Counted from the first letter of the stretch, positions 10,243-21,300 are shown. The stretch is DNA of 64,000 nucleotides from Cololabis saira (GCF_033807715.1 NC_084609.1:33368850-33432849); one strand, 5' to 3'. Program-made: numbers and translations. Notes: generated by a model not told the origin, from the sequence alone.

Positions 10243-10419
10243 CTTGGACATCCTGCTAACAACACATTACAGTAATCTAGTCTAGAAGATACAAACGCAT
10301 GAACTAGTTTTTCTGCATCACTTTGCGAGAGGATTTTCCTAATTTTTGCAATATTACGGAGATGGAAAAACGCTATTTTAGAAACCTGATTAACCAGATT
10401 AATCAGTAAAATAAAGTAC

Positions 10420-10680
10420 CTTTTTCCACATTGTATTTGACACAGACATCAAGAACATTAGGATTCATCTTATTCAGTCTCTCCAGAGTGATAAGTCCTC
10501 ATAATCCAATTGTACTGAATCAGATTCAGGCGGGTATTTATTGTTAGACGTTGAACTCCTGAGCAAATCTTTTTCCAGGCCTCCTCTGAGATATCTTTCT
10601 GCATGTCATTCATCCATTGAGTTCTCTTATGCTCAGTAGAATCTTTAGAATCTTTCCGCTAGTATTGTATCAACCTTATT
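10420..10680 (-). mobile_element. L1/Tx1-type LINE ORF2 fragment
   Basis: On the minus strand it reads RTQWMNDMQKDISEEAWKKI then INTRLNLIQYNWIMRTY, the pattern of the L1-clade ORF2 C-terminal region. Frame changes show decay. A related fragment lies at 50130-50728. Confidence 0.55.
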
Positions 10681-10946
10681 CCTGGAGGCGCTACTGTAGA
10701 AACGATTATGGGTGTGATTTCCGGTGAGACGCCGGAAGTAGCATAAAGCAATTTAGCAGAGACGTTACAGTTTTGTTTTCTGACATTTAATATTTAACAT
10801 ATTTATCAACCGTAGCATTTACTAAAATGTCCTTGCGGAGCTCGGGTACGTCGTTTTGTGGAGGAAAACCTGCATCATACTTTGTGGCTGAGATCCGACA
10901 ACCCACCGGAGAAGACACGCCGAATCCTCAGAAGGATTGACAGGAA

Positions 10947-11385
10947 TGTCATGAGAATATCAGGTATGATTTCAGGTTAATGTCATGAGAACATCAGGTA
11001 TGATTTCAGGTTAATGTCATGAGAACATCAGGTATGATTTCAGGTTAATGTCATGAGAATATCAGGTGTGATTTCAGGTTAATGTCATGACAACATCAGG
11101 TATGATTTCAGGTTAATGTCATGAGAACATCAGGTATGATTTCAGGTTAATGTCATGAGAATATCAGGTGTGATTTCAGGTTAATGTCATGAGAATATCA
11201 GGTATGATTTCAGGTTAATGTCATGAGAACATCAGGTATGATTTCAGGTTAATGTCATGAGAATATCAGGTATGATTTCAGGTTAATGTCATGAGAACAT
11301 CAGGTATGATTTCAGGTTAATGTCATGAGAATATCAGGTATGATTTCAGGTTAATGTCATGAGAACATCAGGTATGATTTCAGGT
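10947..11385. repeat. 34-bp tandem repeat, about 13 copies
   Basis: The unit runs tgtcatgagaatatcaggta plus tgatttcaggttaa, repeating exactly every 34 bases. Variants alternate at two positions (gaatatc/gaacatc, ggtatg/ggtgtg). There are no spacers, so it is an ordinary minisatellite. It lies between a possible 5' exon-like start at 10827 and the dead transposase. Confidence 0.95.
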
Positions 11386-11729
11386 GTATGGAGGACACAG
11401 CATTGTAGTATTTGTCCGGTAATGACAACTTTTAGTATTACGATTTTCTGTACAGTTAAAATACAACGTGTGTTTATGGCACGGACTGCAGGGCAGCATT
11501 AGAATAAAAATACAATAGTTTCACTACAGACGTGTTGATAAGAAAAATGTTTTTTGTTAGTTAAATTTTAAATCGTAGCTGTGATAATGTACTGGGTTTT
11601 TCCTAAACTTCTGGAGGGCTTAGGTGATGTGGTTGCAGGTGGGGGGTTGTGGGTCTTCCCCCAGGTACATTTGATGATGGGGCGGGGGGTGTTAGTGGTT
11701 AATAATTGTGTACTGTATTGCTCCCTCAG

Positions 11730-12335
11730 ATGAGCCTGACCAGATGGATCAGAACAAGGAGCTGTGCTCAACACCAAAGCTTCCTGTGATGCCCAAACAC
11801 AGTGGTCAGACCCAGGGATGGAGGACTTTTCAAACACAACCTGTGTAATTGACTGCACAGAGACAGTTTTGCAAAAAGCTAAAAACTTGAACTCTAGAAG
11901 TGAATCATACAGTCACTACTATGCCAACAACACTGAAATATTTAGTGGCCATTTCTCCCTCTGGAGTTATCATGTTTATCTCAGATGCTTATGGTGGCAA
12001 ATGCAGTGACAGGTATATAACACAGAACTTAGGGTTTCTGGACTATTTACGTGCTGGAGATGAGGTGATTGGTGACCGTGGTTTCACAGTTAAAGACTTG
12101 CTGGAGGAGCGTAGGGGGAAGCTAATCATTCCAGCATTCACAGGTAAAGGATGCCAGCTGACCAGTGAGGAGGTCACTCACACACGCCGCATTGCTCATG
12201 CCCGCATTCATGTTGAATAAGGAACCTGAAGGTGTACAAGATTCTTTCTCAAACAGGGCCAATTAACTTTGTGCCCGAAATTGACAAAATGCTCAAGATT
12301 TGTGCTGGTTTAGTGAATTTAAAGGAGCATGAGGC
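11730..12335 (+). pseudogene. DDE_Tnp_4-type (Harbinger-like) transposase, broken
   Basis: Bases 11900-12220 encode VAISPSGVIMFISDAYGGKC then SDRYITQNLGFLDYLRAGDE and VIGDRGF, the DDE_Tnp_4 catalytic pattern (SD...G, DRGF) of Harbinger/ISL2EU-like or THAP-linked transposases. The family continuation VERxxxxLKVYKILS is present only after a frame break: a stop follows HVE, then another register gives LKVYKILSQTGPINFVPEID. Upstream (11730-11895) is another short in-family frame with stops. The enzyme is dead. The 34-bp minisatellite upstream may be part of the same element. Confidence 0.7.
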
Positions 12336-13192
12336 TCCTTTTAAGGAATGAGACTCTCTAGCGCCACCCTTCACCACGACGGCAGTTGGGGGTACTGCAG
12401 CCAACAGTGAAGCCGGCACGGGAGAACGGGGAGAACGTGCATGCAGCGTCATGTGACGTCACATCCGCAGGACAGCGCGGGAAATTTGGGCCCGGAATTG
12501 CAGCACATTTTGCAGCACACAGCCTGTTCAAGGCAACGGAGAGATACACTAGAGGAATCATTCTTTTGGGTTTGGAACGCTTCATCTGACATTATTACTA
12601 GAAAACTTAAAACGTATACTAATTTTTTTCATAGATTCTGCCTCGATCCGGCCTCAAGCTCCTTTAAGAGCTGAGTTTATTTCAAGTGAAAAGTGAGAAG
12701 ACATTTAATATTGCACTTAAACATACTTACATATTTCATTCATTTAACATTTTCTGAAAACAATTGAGGTACACTTACACTTACAGTATCTTTAACACAT
12801 AACTCTCAGCAGGTTAAGTGCTGTATGTAGTTTGTAGAGCTGCACTTACATATTTCATTCATTTAACATTTTCTGAAAACAACTAAGGTCCAGCTACAAT
12901 TATTTTTTTTTAAGGAAATAAAAGTCCAAATAGTGTGATTTCAGCTTGTCAGGTGTGAATATCTGGTTTCTTAAGTCCTCCGACAGTAAACTGAATCTCT
13001 CTCACTTAGGACACAAATGTAATGTTTTTGTTAAACAATATTTTTGTGTTAATATGTTTTGATTCATGTCCCAATATTGTATGTACTAATATGTCAGGAG
13101 GGGATCTTTCAGGTTGTGTTTTTAATAAAACTGAAAACAAAAATTAAGTCTGTTGTACTGTTTCCCCTCTTGGTGTTTTGTGTGTGTATTAC
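12336..13192. other. No gene recognised
   Basis: The first 350 bases are moderately GC-rich, with small frames and no domain. Two diverged direct repeats (cttacatatttcattcattt at about 12727 and 12845) occur. The rest up to the MITE has nothing I can name. Confidence 0.4.
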
Positions 13193-14156
13193 CAGTACTC
13201 GAGTTGTAAAAAAACATCAGGGGGGATGGTGGATTTGATCATATGGGGACAGATAATTTGTGCTGATTACAAATAATATAATATATTACAAATAATAGCA
13301 GTGACCAAAACAGCTGCAGAAATACTGCAGGAATGACATAGCAGCAGTTAAATGCAGCCTTCTGTAAGCTTTAAATATCCACTGGGCTTACATCAAATAC
13401 ATCAAAACACAACAATAAAAAACACTTTTCTGAACTTATCAATATGACTCTGTCCTTCACAGGATAAGTAAAATGGATCACTGCAAAAACCCAAAATATT
13501 AACAAGAATATTTGTCTTATTTCTAGTTAAAATGTCTCATTTTAGTAAAAAAAAAATCTCATTACACTTAAAACAAGACTCGTCACTGGAAAAAACAACA
13601 ATTTTCCCCTGTTTCAAGTCGATTTTCACTTGAAATAAGTAGAAAAATCTGCCAGTGGAACAAGATTTTTTTGCTTGTAATAAGAAGATAAATCTTGTTC
13701 CAATGGCAGATTTTTCTACTTATTTCAAGTGAAAATGTACTTGAAACAGGTGAAAATTGTCAAATAAGTTATTTTTCTGGTGATGACTCTAAATGTTGAA
13801 ATAGCAGTAAAACCACATTCATTGATGAAATGACATAAGGGATGGAAAGGAGGGATGGCAGTTTTACAGGGGGGATGATTTGGACCGTTTTTATTTCAGG
13901 GGGGATGATTTGGACCGTTTTTATTTCAGGGGGGGATGATTTGGACCGTTTTTATTTCAGGGGGGGGATGATTTGGACCGTTTTTATTTCAGGGGGGATG
14001 ATTTGGACCGTTTTTATTTCAGGGGGGATGATTTAAACCGTTTTTATTTCAGGGGGGGGATGATTTGGACCGTTTTTATTTCAGGGGGGGATGATTTGGA
14101 CCGTTTTTATTTCAGGGGGGGATGATTTGGACCGTTTTTATTTCAGGGGGGGGATG
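13193..14156 (+). mobile_element. VNTR-bearing hAT-like MITE, copy 1 (right end lost)
   Basis: The left terminal repeat is cagtactcgagttgtaaaa, followed by the family body (tttgatcatatggggacaga, then two inverted 50-base blocks around agtagaaaaatctgccagtg). The right part is a 30-bp minisatellite with 9 units. The expected right end (caactccagtactg) is missing; the sequence passes directly into a Tc1 fragment at about 14157. Confidence 0.85.
13870..14155 (+). repeat. 30-bp minisatellite, 9 units
   Basis: The core is gatgatttggaccgttttta followed by tttca and a G run of 6 to 8. G-run length causes most of the variation between units. Confidence 0.95.
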
Positions 14157-14355
14157 TCATCAACCTCCAGGACATTGACATGGTTGTTCTGAAGCCACTC
14201 CGCTGATATTTTGGCTGTGTGCTTTGGGTCGTTGTCCTGCTGAAAGATTAAGCGTCGTCCTAGTCTGAGGTCAACAGCACTCTGGATCAGGTTTTCATCC
14301 AAGATGTCTCTGTACATGGCTGCATTCATCTTTCCCTCTATGGTGTCCGTTGCTT
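14157..14355 (-). pseudogene. Tc1-like transposase fragment
   Basis: The minus strand encodes GKMNAAMYRDILDENLIQSA then LRLGRRLIFQQDNDPKHTAK, the unmistakable Tc1 DDE region around the second aspartate (QQDNDPKHT). The match ends at NVLEVDD, where the MITE minisatellite begins. Only about 65 residues remain of about 340. Confidence 0.9.
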
Positions 14356-14362
14356 GTTCCAA

Positions 14363-14377
14363 CCAGCAGGGGGCGCT
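14363..14377 (+). promoter_or_regulatory. CTCF-motif-like site upstream of nopchap1
   Basis: The word ccagcagggggcgct matches the core vertebrate CTCF consensus. It lies about 104 bases before the nopchap1 start codon. The match is seen; occupancy is inference, and a chance or repeat-derived origin is possible. Confidence 0.4.
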
Positions 14378-14480
14378 AAAGCGCCAGTCTGACAGTCACG
14401 TCCTGAACTCTGACCCGGATGTTGGCCACCTCAATACACATGTAGATCGAACAGGAAAATGTTGCTTTTCTTCAACTAAA

Positions 14481-14541
14481 ATGGAATTAGATACGAAGAA
14501 AAAGACGTCGCAGGCTTTGTTATCGTGTGGCAGTGGTGGAG
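14481..14541 (+). CDS. nopchap1: nopchap1 exon 1
   Basis: This has the start ATG and 20 codons (MELDTKKKTSQALLSCGSGG) plus one base, donor G/gtaaga. The ATG follows ttcaactaaa; there is no other in-frame ATG before the acceptor of exon 2. The start is inferred and the N terminus is the least conserved part. Confidence 0.75.
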
Positions 14542-17500
14542 GTAAGAGTTGAGGATAAAACAAAGCAAGAAAATACTCAAAGTTGTGATGGAAAGCGAGC
14601 TAACTCGTGTTTAACACGAGCTTTTCAGGAAACTTGTAGTAAATTATTCCTTCCGGAAAACAACTTTGTGTTGTTATTACTATCATCATTAATTAAGACA
14701 AATATTTTGACAAAGAATTACATTTTGCCAGAAATATCTCAGTAAGATCAACTGCATGTTTTCACATGAACTCTGTACATTTCTGTCACACAGGATTATT
14801 TAAAATATCTTGCTATTTTGAGAAATATTTCCTCTTAAGGTGCTTGACTATATCCAGACTGTGTTTTTAGTCAAGTTTACCAGTCAGTCTGTCAGCATAT
14901 GTTTCACTCTGTTCTGTTTGTAAATGTAAATGTACTTTATTTATGTACAGGACTGTCTCAGAAAATTAGAATATTGTGATAAAGTCCTTTTATTTTCTGT
15001 AATGCAAAACTGTCATACATTCTGGATTCATTACAAATCAACTGAAATATTGCAAGCCTTTTATTATTTTAATTAAATACTTACCTGCTGTACTCTACCG
15101 CCCTTACTTTTTAACAACTGGTGCTTTTTATTATTTTACCTCTTTTCTTATCATTTTATTTGTTATTTAAGTGTACTCTTGAATTAAATACTTTTTGAAA
15201 ACTGCACGTAGTTATGGATAAGCCCTGGAAACAGGGATTGTGACGTAGAATTGTCAAATTGGTTTAATTCACCATACGAATCGTTACAGATTACTTTTGT
15301 AATACTGTATTTGACCCGGTCTTTGTACGTTTTGACCGTATAGAAACGTAATTCTTTCCATTGTAACAATGAGATGAACCTGCTGGATCTACTGCCCTTA
15401 CTTTTCAACAACTTGTGCCTTTTATTTTACCTCTTTTCACCTCTTTTCCTATCATTTTATTTAATTGTATTTGTTATTTACTGTTTAATTGTGTCTTGTT
15501 GCTTTTAATGCTGATGTAAACCTCTTTGAATGACCTTGTGTTGAATTGTGCTACAAATAAACTTGCCTTGCCTAGAACAGAAAGCATGAAGGATTAACTT
15601 GATTTTGCTGACAGGTCTCGGTGAGAAACTTCTGCTGAAGCCACAAGCAGCCAGATCCCTCCAGACAGAGAGAATACCTAGAAGCAGCGGTGAGACTTGT
15701 TATTAGTTTGATATTTGTATTTATTGGCTTGAAATACAAAGAATAGGAGGAATAGTAACTGAAAGTGTAATTACTTGTGTGTTTTATTTGTCCTCAGTCA
15801 TGGATAAGCTGCAGAACTTCTTACCTCAGATGGCTGAGGCCAACGAGAAGTTAAAGCAGCAGATAGAGGAGGGAGCAGCCGGATACCTGGACATCGAGAA
15901 CGTGGAAGAGGCGGAGAGGGTTATAGAGATGGTGAGTGTCCATCACGGAAGCATTTCAGTGAAATATGAAAACAGTCCAGACACACAAACATCAATAATG
16001 TCTGAGGTCAGAACTGAGGATGTTACACAGTGTAATATGCAACGTTTTGTTTAATCTGACGTTATATTTTCATCATTTTAAGACTTGGGGCGCCTTTCAC
16101 AAATAGGGCTGGGGATCGATTCAAATGTCAAGAATCGAATCGATTCGATTCCGATTCTTAAGATTCAGAATCGATTATCAAGATTTGATTCCGATATTGA
16201 TTTGGGTTAGTGTTATTAAAACAGTTTTTTTTAGCTGTTGCATGAATGATATGACTGTAGTTCTGCAACATATGAATACTAGTATTATATTGAGATTCAA
16301 CAGCAAGTATTGCAGCTAATGATGCTGTAAGGACCAATCAGCTCCCAGAATGCTGATAGAACTGAAACAGAAACATCGTTGGTCAGAATTACCAAACAGA
16401 TCCAGGGAGGAAACAGAGACGGATGAAATCAGTTTTATTTTTTCCCACATTCTGTTTTTATTTGTTCCATTTTCGGTGTATTTTGGTTTTTAATTTTTGA
16501 GCATTTGGTTTTTAGCATTTTTTGCAAAGACAGTATATACAGTAATGAAATATAGACAATTTATGCAATTATAACCTAACACTTTAATGTTTTCATACCT
16601 TTAAACATATTTAAAGGCAAAAACATGGTCACAGTTATTCTCGTGTCCAACAAAACATTCCTTTTTTCGGAATAAACAAAAAAATAACAAAGTTGTAATG
16701 GAATGATGAAAAAAAAATACATAAATAAATAAAATAGAAAAAAAATCGATCTTTAGACATATGAATCGATTTTTAGGAATTAATATGAGAATCGATTTAG
16801 AATTGGGAAATCGATTTTTTTAAACACAGGCCTTTTCACAAAGCAGGTCGTGTAGAAACTGAGTATGTTGAACATGAACACAGGAAAACTTGGAGTTTCC
16901 CATTTCACAAAGTGAGGTTACCTAAAGGAGACCTATTATGCTTTAACATATATAAAGTGGATTCCCCTCAGCCTGCCAACTCAGAGAAGAAGTGATGTGT
17001 GTTATCAGGTGTAATGGCATTTTTAGGTTAGAAATAAGAATATTTCTTGGTAAGATCCTTAGTTTTTTGAGTGAAGGCAGTGAATTTGGTCGACTGGTGT
17101 AAGTTCAGGGTTTTTAAATTTATTATATCATTTAGTCTTAGTGATGTCAATTAACATCTAACATCTTATGTATATTTATAATTGCTCTTTAACTAAACAA
17201 AAATATGTTTTATCCGATTAATGGATGTAATTTTCAGTAGAATACTGGATTACTAGAGTATTGGATCTCTGCAGCCGTAGTTGACTCTAGTTAGTTTGTG
17301 TTGAGTCGGTTGAAGCTCCTTCATGAACCAGACCGGGTTAAAGGGTAAAGGAGGTTCAGATTTTAATCAATACCTGAAAGTGGTGAAAAAGTTAGGCCGG
17401 TGTTGAAAAGATCGATTTTTCCGATTCTAAATCGATTCTCATATTAATTCCTAAAAATCGATTCATGCGTCTAAAGATCGATCTTTTTGATTTTTTTTTT

Positions 17501-19102
17501 TTTTTTTTTTTTCATCATTCCATTACAACTTTTGGTATTTTTTTGTTTATGCCCAAAAAAGGAATGTTTTGTTGGACACAAACTGGTGCCATGTTTCTGC
17601 CTTTTAAATATGTTTAAAGGTATGAAAATATTAAAGTTTTCAGTTATAATTGCACACATTGTCTATATTTCTTTGCTTTATATACTGTCTTGGGGTTACA
17701 TTTGCATAAAATGCTAAAAACCAAATTCTCATAAATGGGAAAAACTAAAACCGATTTCATCCGTCTCTGATTCCTCCCTGGATCTGTTTGGTAATTCTGA
17801 CCCACGATGTTTCTGTTTCAAACTCCAAGTTTTCCTGTGTTCATGTTCAACATACTCAGTTTCTACACGACCTGCTTTGTGAAAAGGCCTGTGTTTAAAA
17901 AAAAATCGATTTCCCAATTCTAAATCGATTCTCATATTAATTCCTAAAAATCGATTCATATGTCTAAAGATCGATTTTTTTTCTATTTTATTTATTTATG
18001 TATTTTTTTTTCATCATTACATTACAACTTTGTTATTTTTTTGTTTATCCCCAAAAAAGGAATGTTTTGTTGGACACGAGAATAACTGGTGCCATGTTTT
18101 TGCCTTTAAATATGTTTAAAGGTATGAAAACATTAAAGTGTTTATAAAGTGGTTATAATTGCATTACTACTGTCTTGGGGTTACATTTGCATAAAATGCT
18201 AAAAACCAAATGCTCAAAAATTAAAAACCAAAATAGACCGAAAATGGAACAAATAAAAACGGAATGTGGGAAAAAAACTAAAACCGATTCCATGCGTCTC
18301 TGTTTCCTCCCTGGATCTGTTTGATAATTCTGACCCACGATGTTTCTGTTTGCAGTTCTATCAGCATTCTGGGAGCTGATTGGTCCTTACAGCATCATTA
18401 GCTGCAATACTTGCTGTTTATTGTTGTTGTTTATTAAGATCCCCATTAGCTGTCACCCATGGTAACAGCTAGTCTTCCTGGGGTCTACACATAAAATACA
18501 TATAAATGTAACATATAAAATTCGTACATTACTACGTGAATTGAAGAATGGGAATGGAATCCCATTCTTGAACTACTGTTGAATCTCAATATAATACTAG
18601 TATTAATATGTTGCAGAACTACTGTGATATAATTCATGCAACAGCTCAAAAAACAGTTTTAATAACACTAACGCAAATCTGTATCGGAATCGGATCGAAT
18701 TAAAGTGAGATAATGGATTCTGAATCTTAAGAATCAGATGGATTCTTGACATTTGAATGGATCCCCAGCCCTGATAGAAGTCAACGTGTGTTCTTTCTTT
18801 CTCACATACGCTGGTAAATTAGGATCTAAACATCCAAAGTGACTGAAGTGTCTGATCTCCACTACACAGTTTAACATTTGATCGTGGTTCTTTTTTGTAT
18901 CCGTTCTTAATTAACGTGGTTGTCTTTTGTGTAGGACGTAGCGTTGGTAGAGCTGGACGGATCAGACGGTGACGAGGAGACGTCAGACCCTGAGGAAGAC
19001 TCTGATTCTGAGGACGAGGACGTCGGGATCACAGAGCAGAATCTCAAACTACCGGGAGAAAAGAGCAGGAGGAAAGACGTGAGGATCCAGGTCCTGGAGT
19101 AG
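14481..19102 (+). CDS. nopchap1: nopchap1 (C12orf45 homologue), NOP protein chaperone, 4 exons
   Basis: Joining exons 14481-14541, 15615-15689, 15798-15931 and 18935-19102 gives 438 nt, 145 residues plus stop. All introns are GT-AG with phases 1, 1 and 0. The diagnostic block is LQNFLPQMAEANEKLKQQIE followed by GYLDIENVEE and VIEMDVALVEL, matching the conserved core of human C12orf45/NOPCHAP1. That protein links the R2TP complex to NOP58 during box C/D snoRNP assembly in the nucleus. The C-terminal half is strongly acidic (SDPEEDSDSEDED), and the tail is basic then hydrophobic (KSRRKDVRIQVLE). The human protein is longer (about 185 residues), mainly at the N terminus. The neighbour aldh1l2 converges on it, as in mammals. 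Intron 3 (3 kb) is loaded with inverted repeats. Confidence 0.9.
14946..15070 (+). repeat. Half of a palindromic TA-targeting MITE
   Basis: It matches the left arm of the palindromic element at 23552-23891 (caggactgtctcagaaaatt, then gtcatacattctggattcat). The right arm is absent. It lies in nopchap1 intron 1. Confidence 0.85.
15615..15689 (+). CDS. nopchap1: nopchap1 exon 2
   Basis: The exon is 75 nt between acceptor ttttgctgacag and donor G/gtgaga. It encodes LGEKLLLKPQAARSLQTERI PRSS, aligning with the LLINS...STLQTVRIERSP region of the mammalian protein. Confidence 0.88.
15798..15931 (+). CDS. nopchap1: nopchap1 exon 3 (conserved core)
   Basis: The exon is 134 nt from acceptor tttgtcctcag to donor ATG/gtgagt. 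It encodes the conserved helical core (DKLQNFLPQMAEANEKLKQQ) and DIENVEEAERVIEM. It ends in phase 0. Confidence 0.93.
16104..16834 (+). mobile_element. ATCGATT-rich hAT-like element, copy A, with 8-bp TSD
   Basis: The element starts tagggctggggatcgattc and ends tttaaacacaggcctt. It is flanked by perfect 8-bp repeats ttcacaaa (16096-16103, 16835-16842). No transposase is recognisable. It lies in nopchap1 intron 3. Confidence 0.75.
17402..17818 (-). repeat. ATCGATT-rich element, partial copy D
   Basis: This is a reverse-oriented part of the copy A family: aatcgattctcatattaatt, a T run, then ggatctgtttggtaattctg. It ends at gatgtttctgttt, where it joins sequence that mirrors the flank of copy A. 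Confidence 0.75.
17886..18775 (-). mobile_element. ATCGATT-rich element, copy B, inverted relative to copy A
   Basis: This is the reverse complement of copy A, with an extra insertion at about 18419-18560 (a LINE-tail-like block containing aagatccccattagctgtca). Its inner flank (17820-17885) is also the reverse complement of the 65 bases following copy A. B therefore arose by an inverted duplication that included unique flank, not simple transposition. Confidence 0.8.
18935..19102 (+). CDS. nopchap1: nopchap1 exon 4 (acidic tail, stop)
   Basis: The exon is 168 nt from acceptor gttttgtgtag-like (ttttgtgtag) to TAG at 19100-19102. It encodes DVALVELDGSDGDEETSDPE, more acidic residues, then ITEQNLKLPGEKSRRK. 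It continues the exon 3 frame to give VIEM-DVALVEL, a conserved junction. Confidence 0.92.
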   Translation, partial: DVALVELDGSDGDEETSDPEEDSDSEDEDVGITEQNLKLPGEKSRRKDVRIQVLE

Positions 19103-19539
19103 ACGAGCCGGCTGCCCTCACGACCTTCTGCATTCTTCTCTTATTGACAAGAACAACTGTAAATCTATCTGGAGATGGACAGACTTTCCTCATCCCTATG
19201 GGAAAACATTTCGTTATTTTTCTACACATAAAGGAGCAAGAAAAGGATCCTGTAATAACTTTATCCAGTCCTAATCAGCTGACCCTGTACCCTCCGTGTC
19301 TGTGTGCTGTTTTCATGAGCTTGTGAACATTATTATATCAGTTTAAGCAACAAACTGTGTGGGCTTTTATGAGTCACAACTGGACGTAGAAACAAGATAT
19401 CAGAACTAAGTACTTTTATTCATTATTGATCAAGTGCTATCATTCCAAATCCATGGGTTCCCAAGCCTGTGCTGCGTTTACCCCGGTTGTGTCAGGAAGG
19501 GCGTTAACGTAAACCCAGATCCATATCTGAACCAGCAGG
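19103..19539 (+). other. nopchap1 3' flank, probable 3' UTR
   Basis: No repeat is recognised until copy C begins. No AATAAA is obvious close to the stop, so the polyadenylation point cannot be placed. Confidence 0.4.
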
Positions 19540-20220
19540 GCCGGGGATCCAGTCACATGTCAAACATCCATTCCCATTCTTAAGATTCAGAATCGATTAT
19601 CACGATTTGATTTGATCCAATATTGATTTGGGTTAGTGTTATTGAAACAGTTTTTTCAGCTGTTGCATGAATGATATGACTGTAGTTCTGCAAGATATTA
19701 ATACTGGTATTATATTGACATTAAACAGCAAGTATTGCAGCTAATGATGCTGTAAGGACCAATCAGCTCCCAGAATGCTGATAGAACTGCAAACAGAAAC
19801 ATCGTGGGGCAGAATTACCAAACAGATCCAGGAGGGAAACAGAGACGCATGAAATCGGTTTTTATTTTTTCCCAAATTAAATTTTTATTTTTTCCATTTT
19901 CGTTCTTTTTCGGTTTTTAATTTTTGAGAATTTGGTTTTTAGCAATTAAGCAATTAATGAAATATAGACAATTTATGCAGTTAAAACTGAAAACCTTAAT
20001 GTTTTCATACCTTTAAACATATTTAAAGGCAAAAACATGGCACTAGTTATTCTCGTGTCCAACAAAACATTCCTTTTTTGGGGATAAACAAAAAAATACC
20101 AAAAGTTGTAATGTAATGATGGAAAAAATTCGATCTTTAGACATATGAATGGATTTTTAGGATTTAATATGAGAATCAATTTAGAATTGGAAAATCAATA
20201 TTTTTTTTTTCAACACAGGC
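19540..20220 (+). mobile_element. ATCGATT-rich element, copy C
   Basis: This has the same body and orientation as copy A (cagggccggggatccagtca at the start, tttcaacacaggcctatg at the end), with internal deletions. It lies just downstream of nopchap1. Confidence 0.78.
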
Positions 20221-20224
20221 CTAT

Positions 20225-21187
20225 GAACTACAAAACTGGTTTCTGTTCCACATTGATCAGACTGCGTTAACGATGACCCCACACAAGCTCAGCTCTGCAA
20301 CTGTTGCTCCAAGAGAAAGACCCCAGCAGGAGAAGACCAGGCAGCGGTGTTGGGGGGGAAGGTGGGACCTGAAACGATGGTAAAGAGCCAGACGGGCTGA
20401 TGATCCTCCCGGAGAACCTGAAAGGACATTTCTGGATACGGTGAAAGAGAAGTAGCGAGATGCAAATGATGAGCCGGTGCAAACCCTGACGGGAAAAGGT
20501 TTAATAGTTTCTCCCAGTTCAACCACAAGGTGGTTCAAAGTGCTTTACAGAGACATTAAAACATCACTCAGCACCATTCACAGCTGGACTGATTCAAGGA
20601 TTCTTAGTCCTGGCAAAGGTTAATGATTTAAACGATGTTAATGATTTAACTTCCTTTCAATTGAACAATCAAAACAAATGGACAATGAAACTTCTGAGGA
20701 AAGAAAAGCAAGCTAGATTGTCAGAGAAAGCCTTAAAGCAGATGAAGGTTTTTGGTGCAGCATGTGCACCTCAACACTTTTCCTCATTATTTAGTTTGAA
20801 ACAGATTTAAAAAAAAAATTGAACAATGATGTAAAAGGTGAAAGATGTTGCTAAAGACATGCAAAACAAGCCAGTCCCTTCTTCATGGAAGTAAAGATGT
20901 TTTTACGACTGATTTCAATTATTCAAGGCTGGATTTGGGAGGAATAATTGAAATGGACAAATGGACAAATTAGGGGATTACTTTGGACGGAGCGAGGACA
21001 CCAGCGTCTGTCCAGGGGCTGCAAATCTGATGGCTATTTCAATAAAAAACTACTTACAACACAGTGAAGTCACTGAATGCACCAAGAAACATTTTCAAAA
21101 GCATAATTACCAGGAGGGTACTGAGATCAGGAGACCCTCCAAAGTTGATAAAAGGAAAAAATGTAACCAGGGAGGCTACGAAGAGCT
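20225..21187. other. No gene recognised; short repeat tail
   Basis: Bases 20505-20600 contain a common repeat tail (caaagtgctttacagagaca). The rest has frames up to about 100 codons (20961-21281) with no domain I can name. I do not call a gene. Confidence 0.35.
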
Positions 21188-21300
21188 TCAATTCAATTTA
21201 ATTTCTATAGCGTCTATTACAACAGAAGTTGTCTCTAGGATCTTTTCAGAGACCAGAACAGAGCTACCAACGCAACTATGAAGGAAGTCCAGGAGCCCGG
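21188..21300 (-). repeat. 3' end fragment of the L2/CR1-like LINE
   Basis: The sequence ttctatagcgtctattacaa then gaagttgtctctaggatctt matches the 3' terminus of the LINE at 8577. Only about 110 bases remain. Confidence 0.75.

Larger units (their letters stand above)
8577..10410 (-). mobile_element. L2/CR1-like LINE, 3' half, antisense, interrupted by a solo LTR
   Basis: Read on the minus strand, bases 10410-10245 and 9725-9319 encode the end of a LINE ORF2 (FVSSRLDYCNVLLAGCPSNL, then LHWLPVKFR, then [11 protein letters not shown]). A long 3' region ends at 8577 with the tail ataaataaaatttaatttaa. The 3' region includes a 37-39-bp repeat (ggacctggatcataaggggg, four to five copies at 8773-8935) and a single ggcaggtggaagcagcaacg block. 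Related copies are at 27440, 42285, 51482, 59129 and 59538. L2/CR1 affiliation is inferred from the LHWLPV-type tail. Confidence 0.75.

Noticed and set aside
10947..11385. Regular direct repeats resembling a CRISPR array
   Set aside because: The 34-bp units are contiguous with no spacers, and the genome is clearly vertebrate.
20961..21281. 106-codon plus-strand frame after nopchap1
   Set aside because: No recognisable domain, no splice context, and its end overlaps a LINE 3' fragment.
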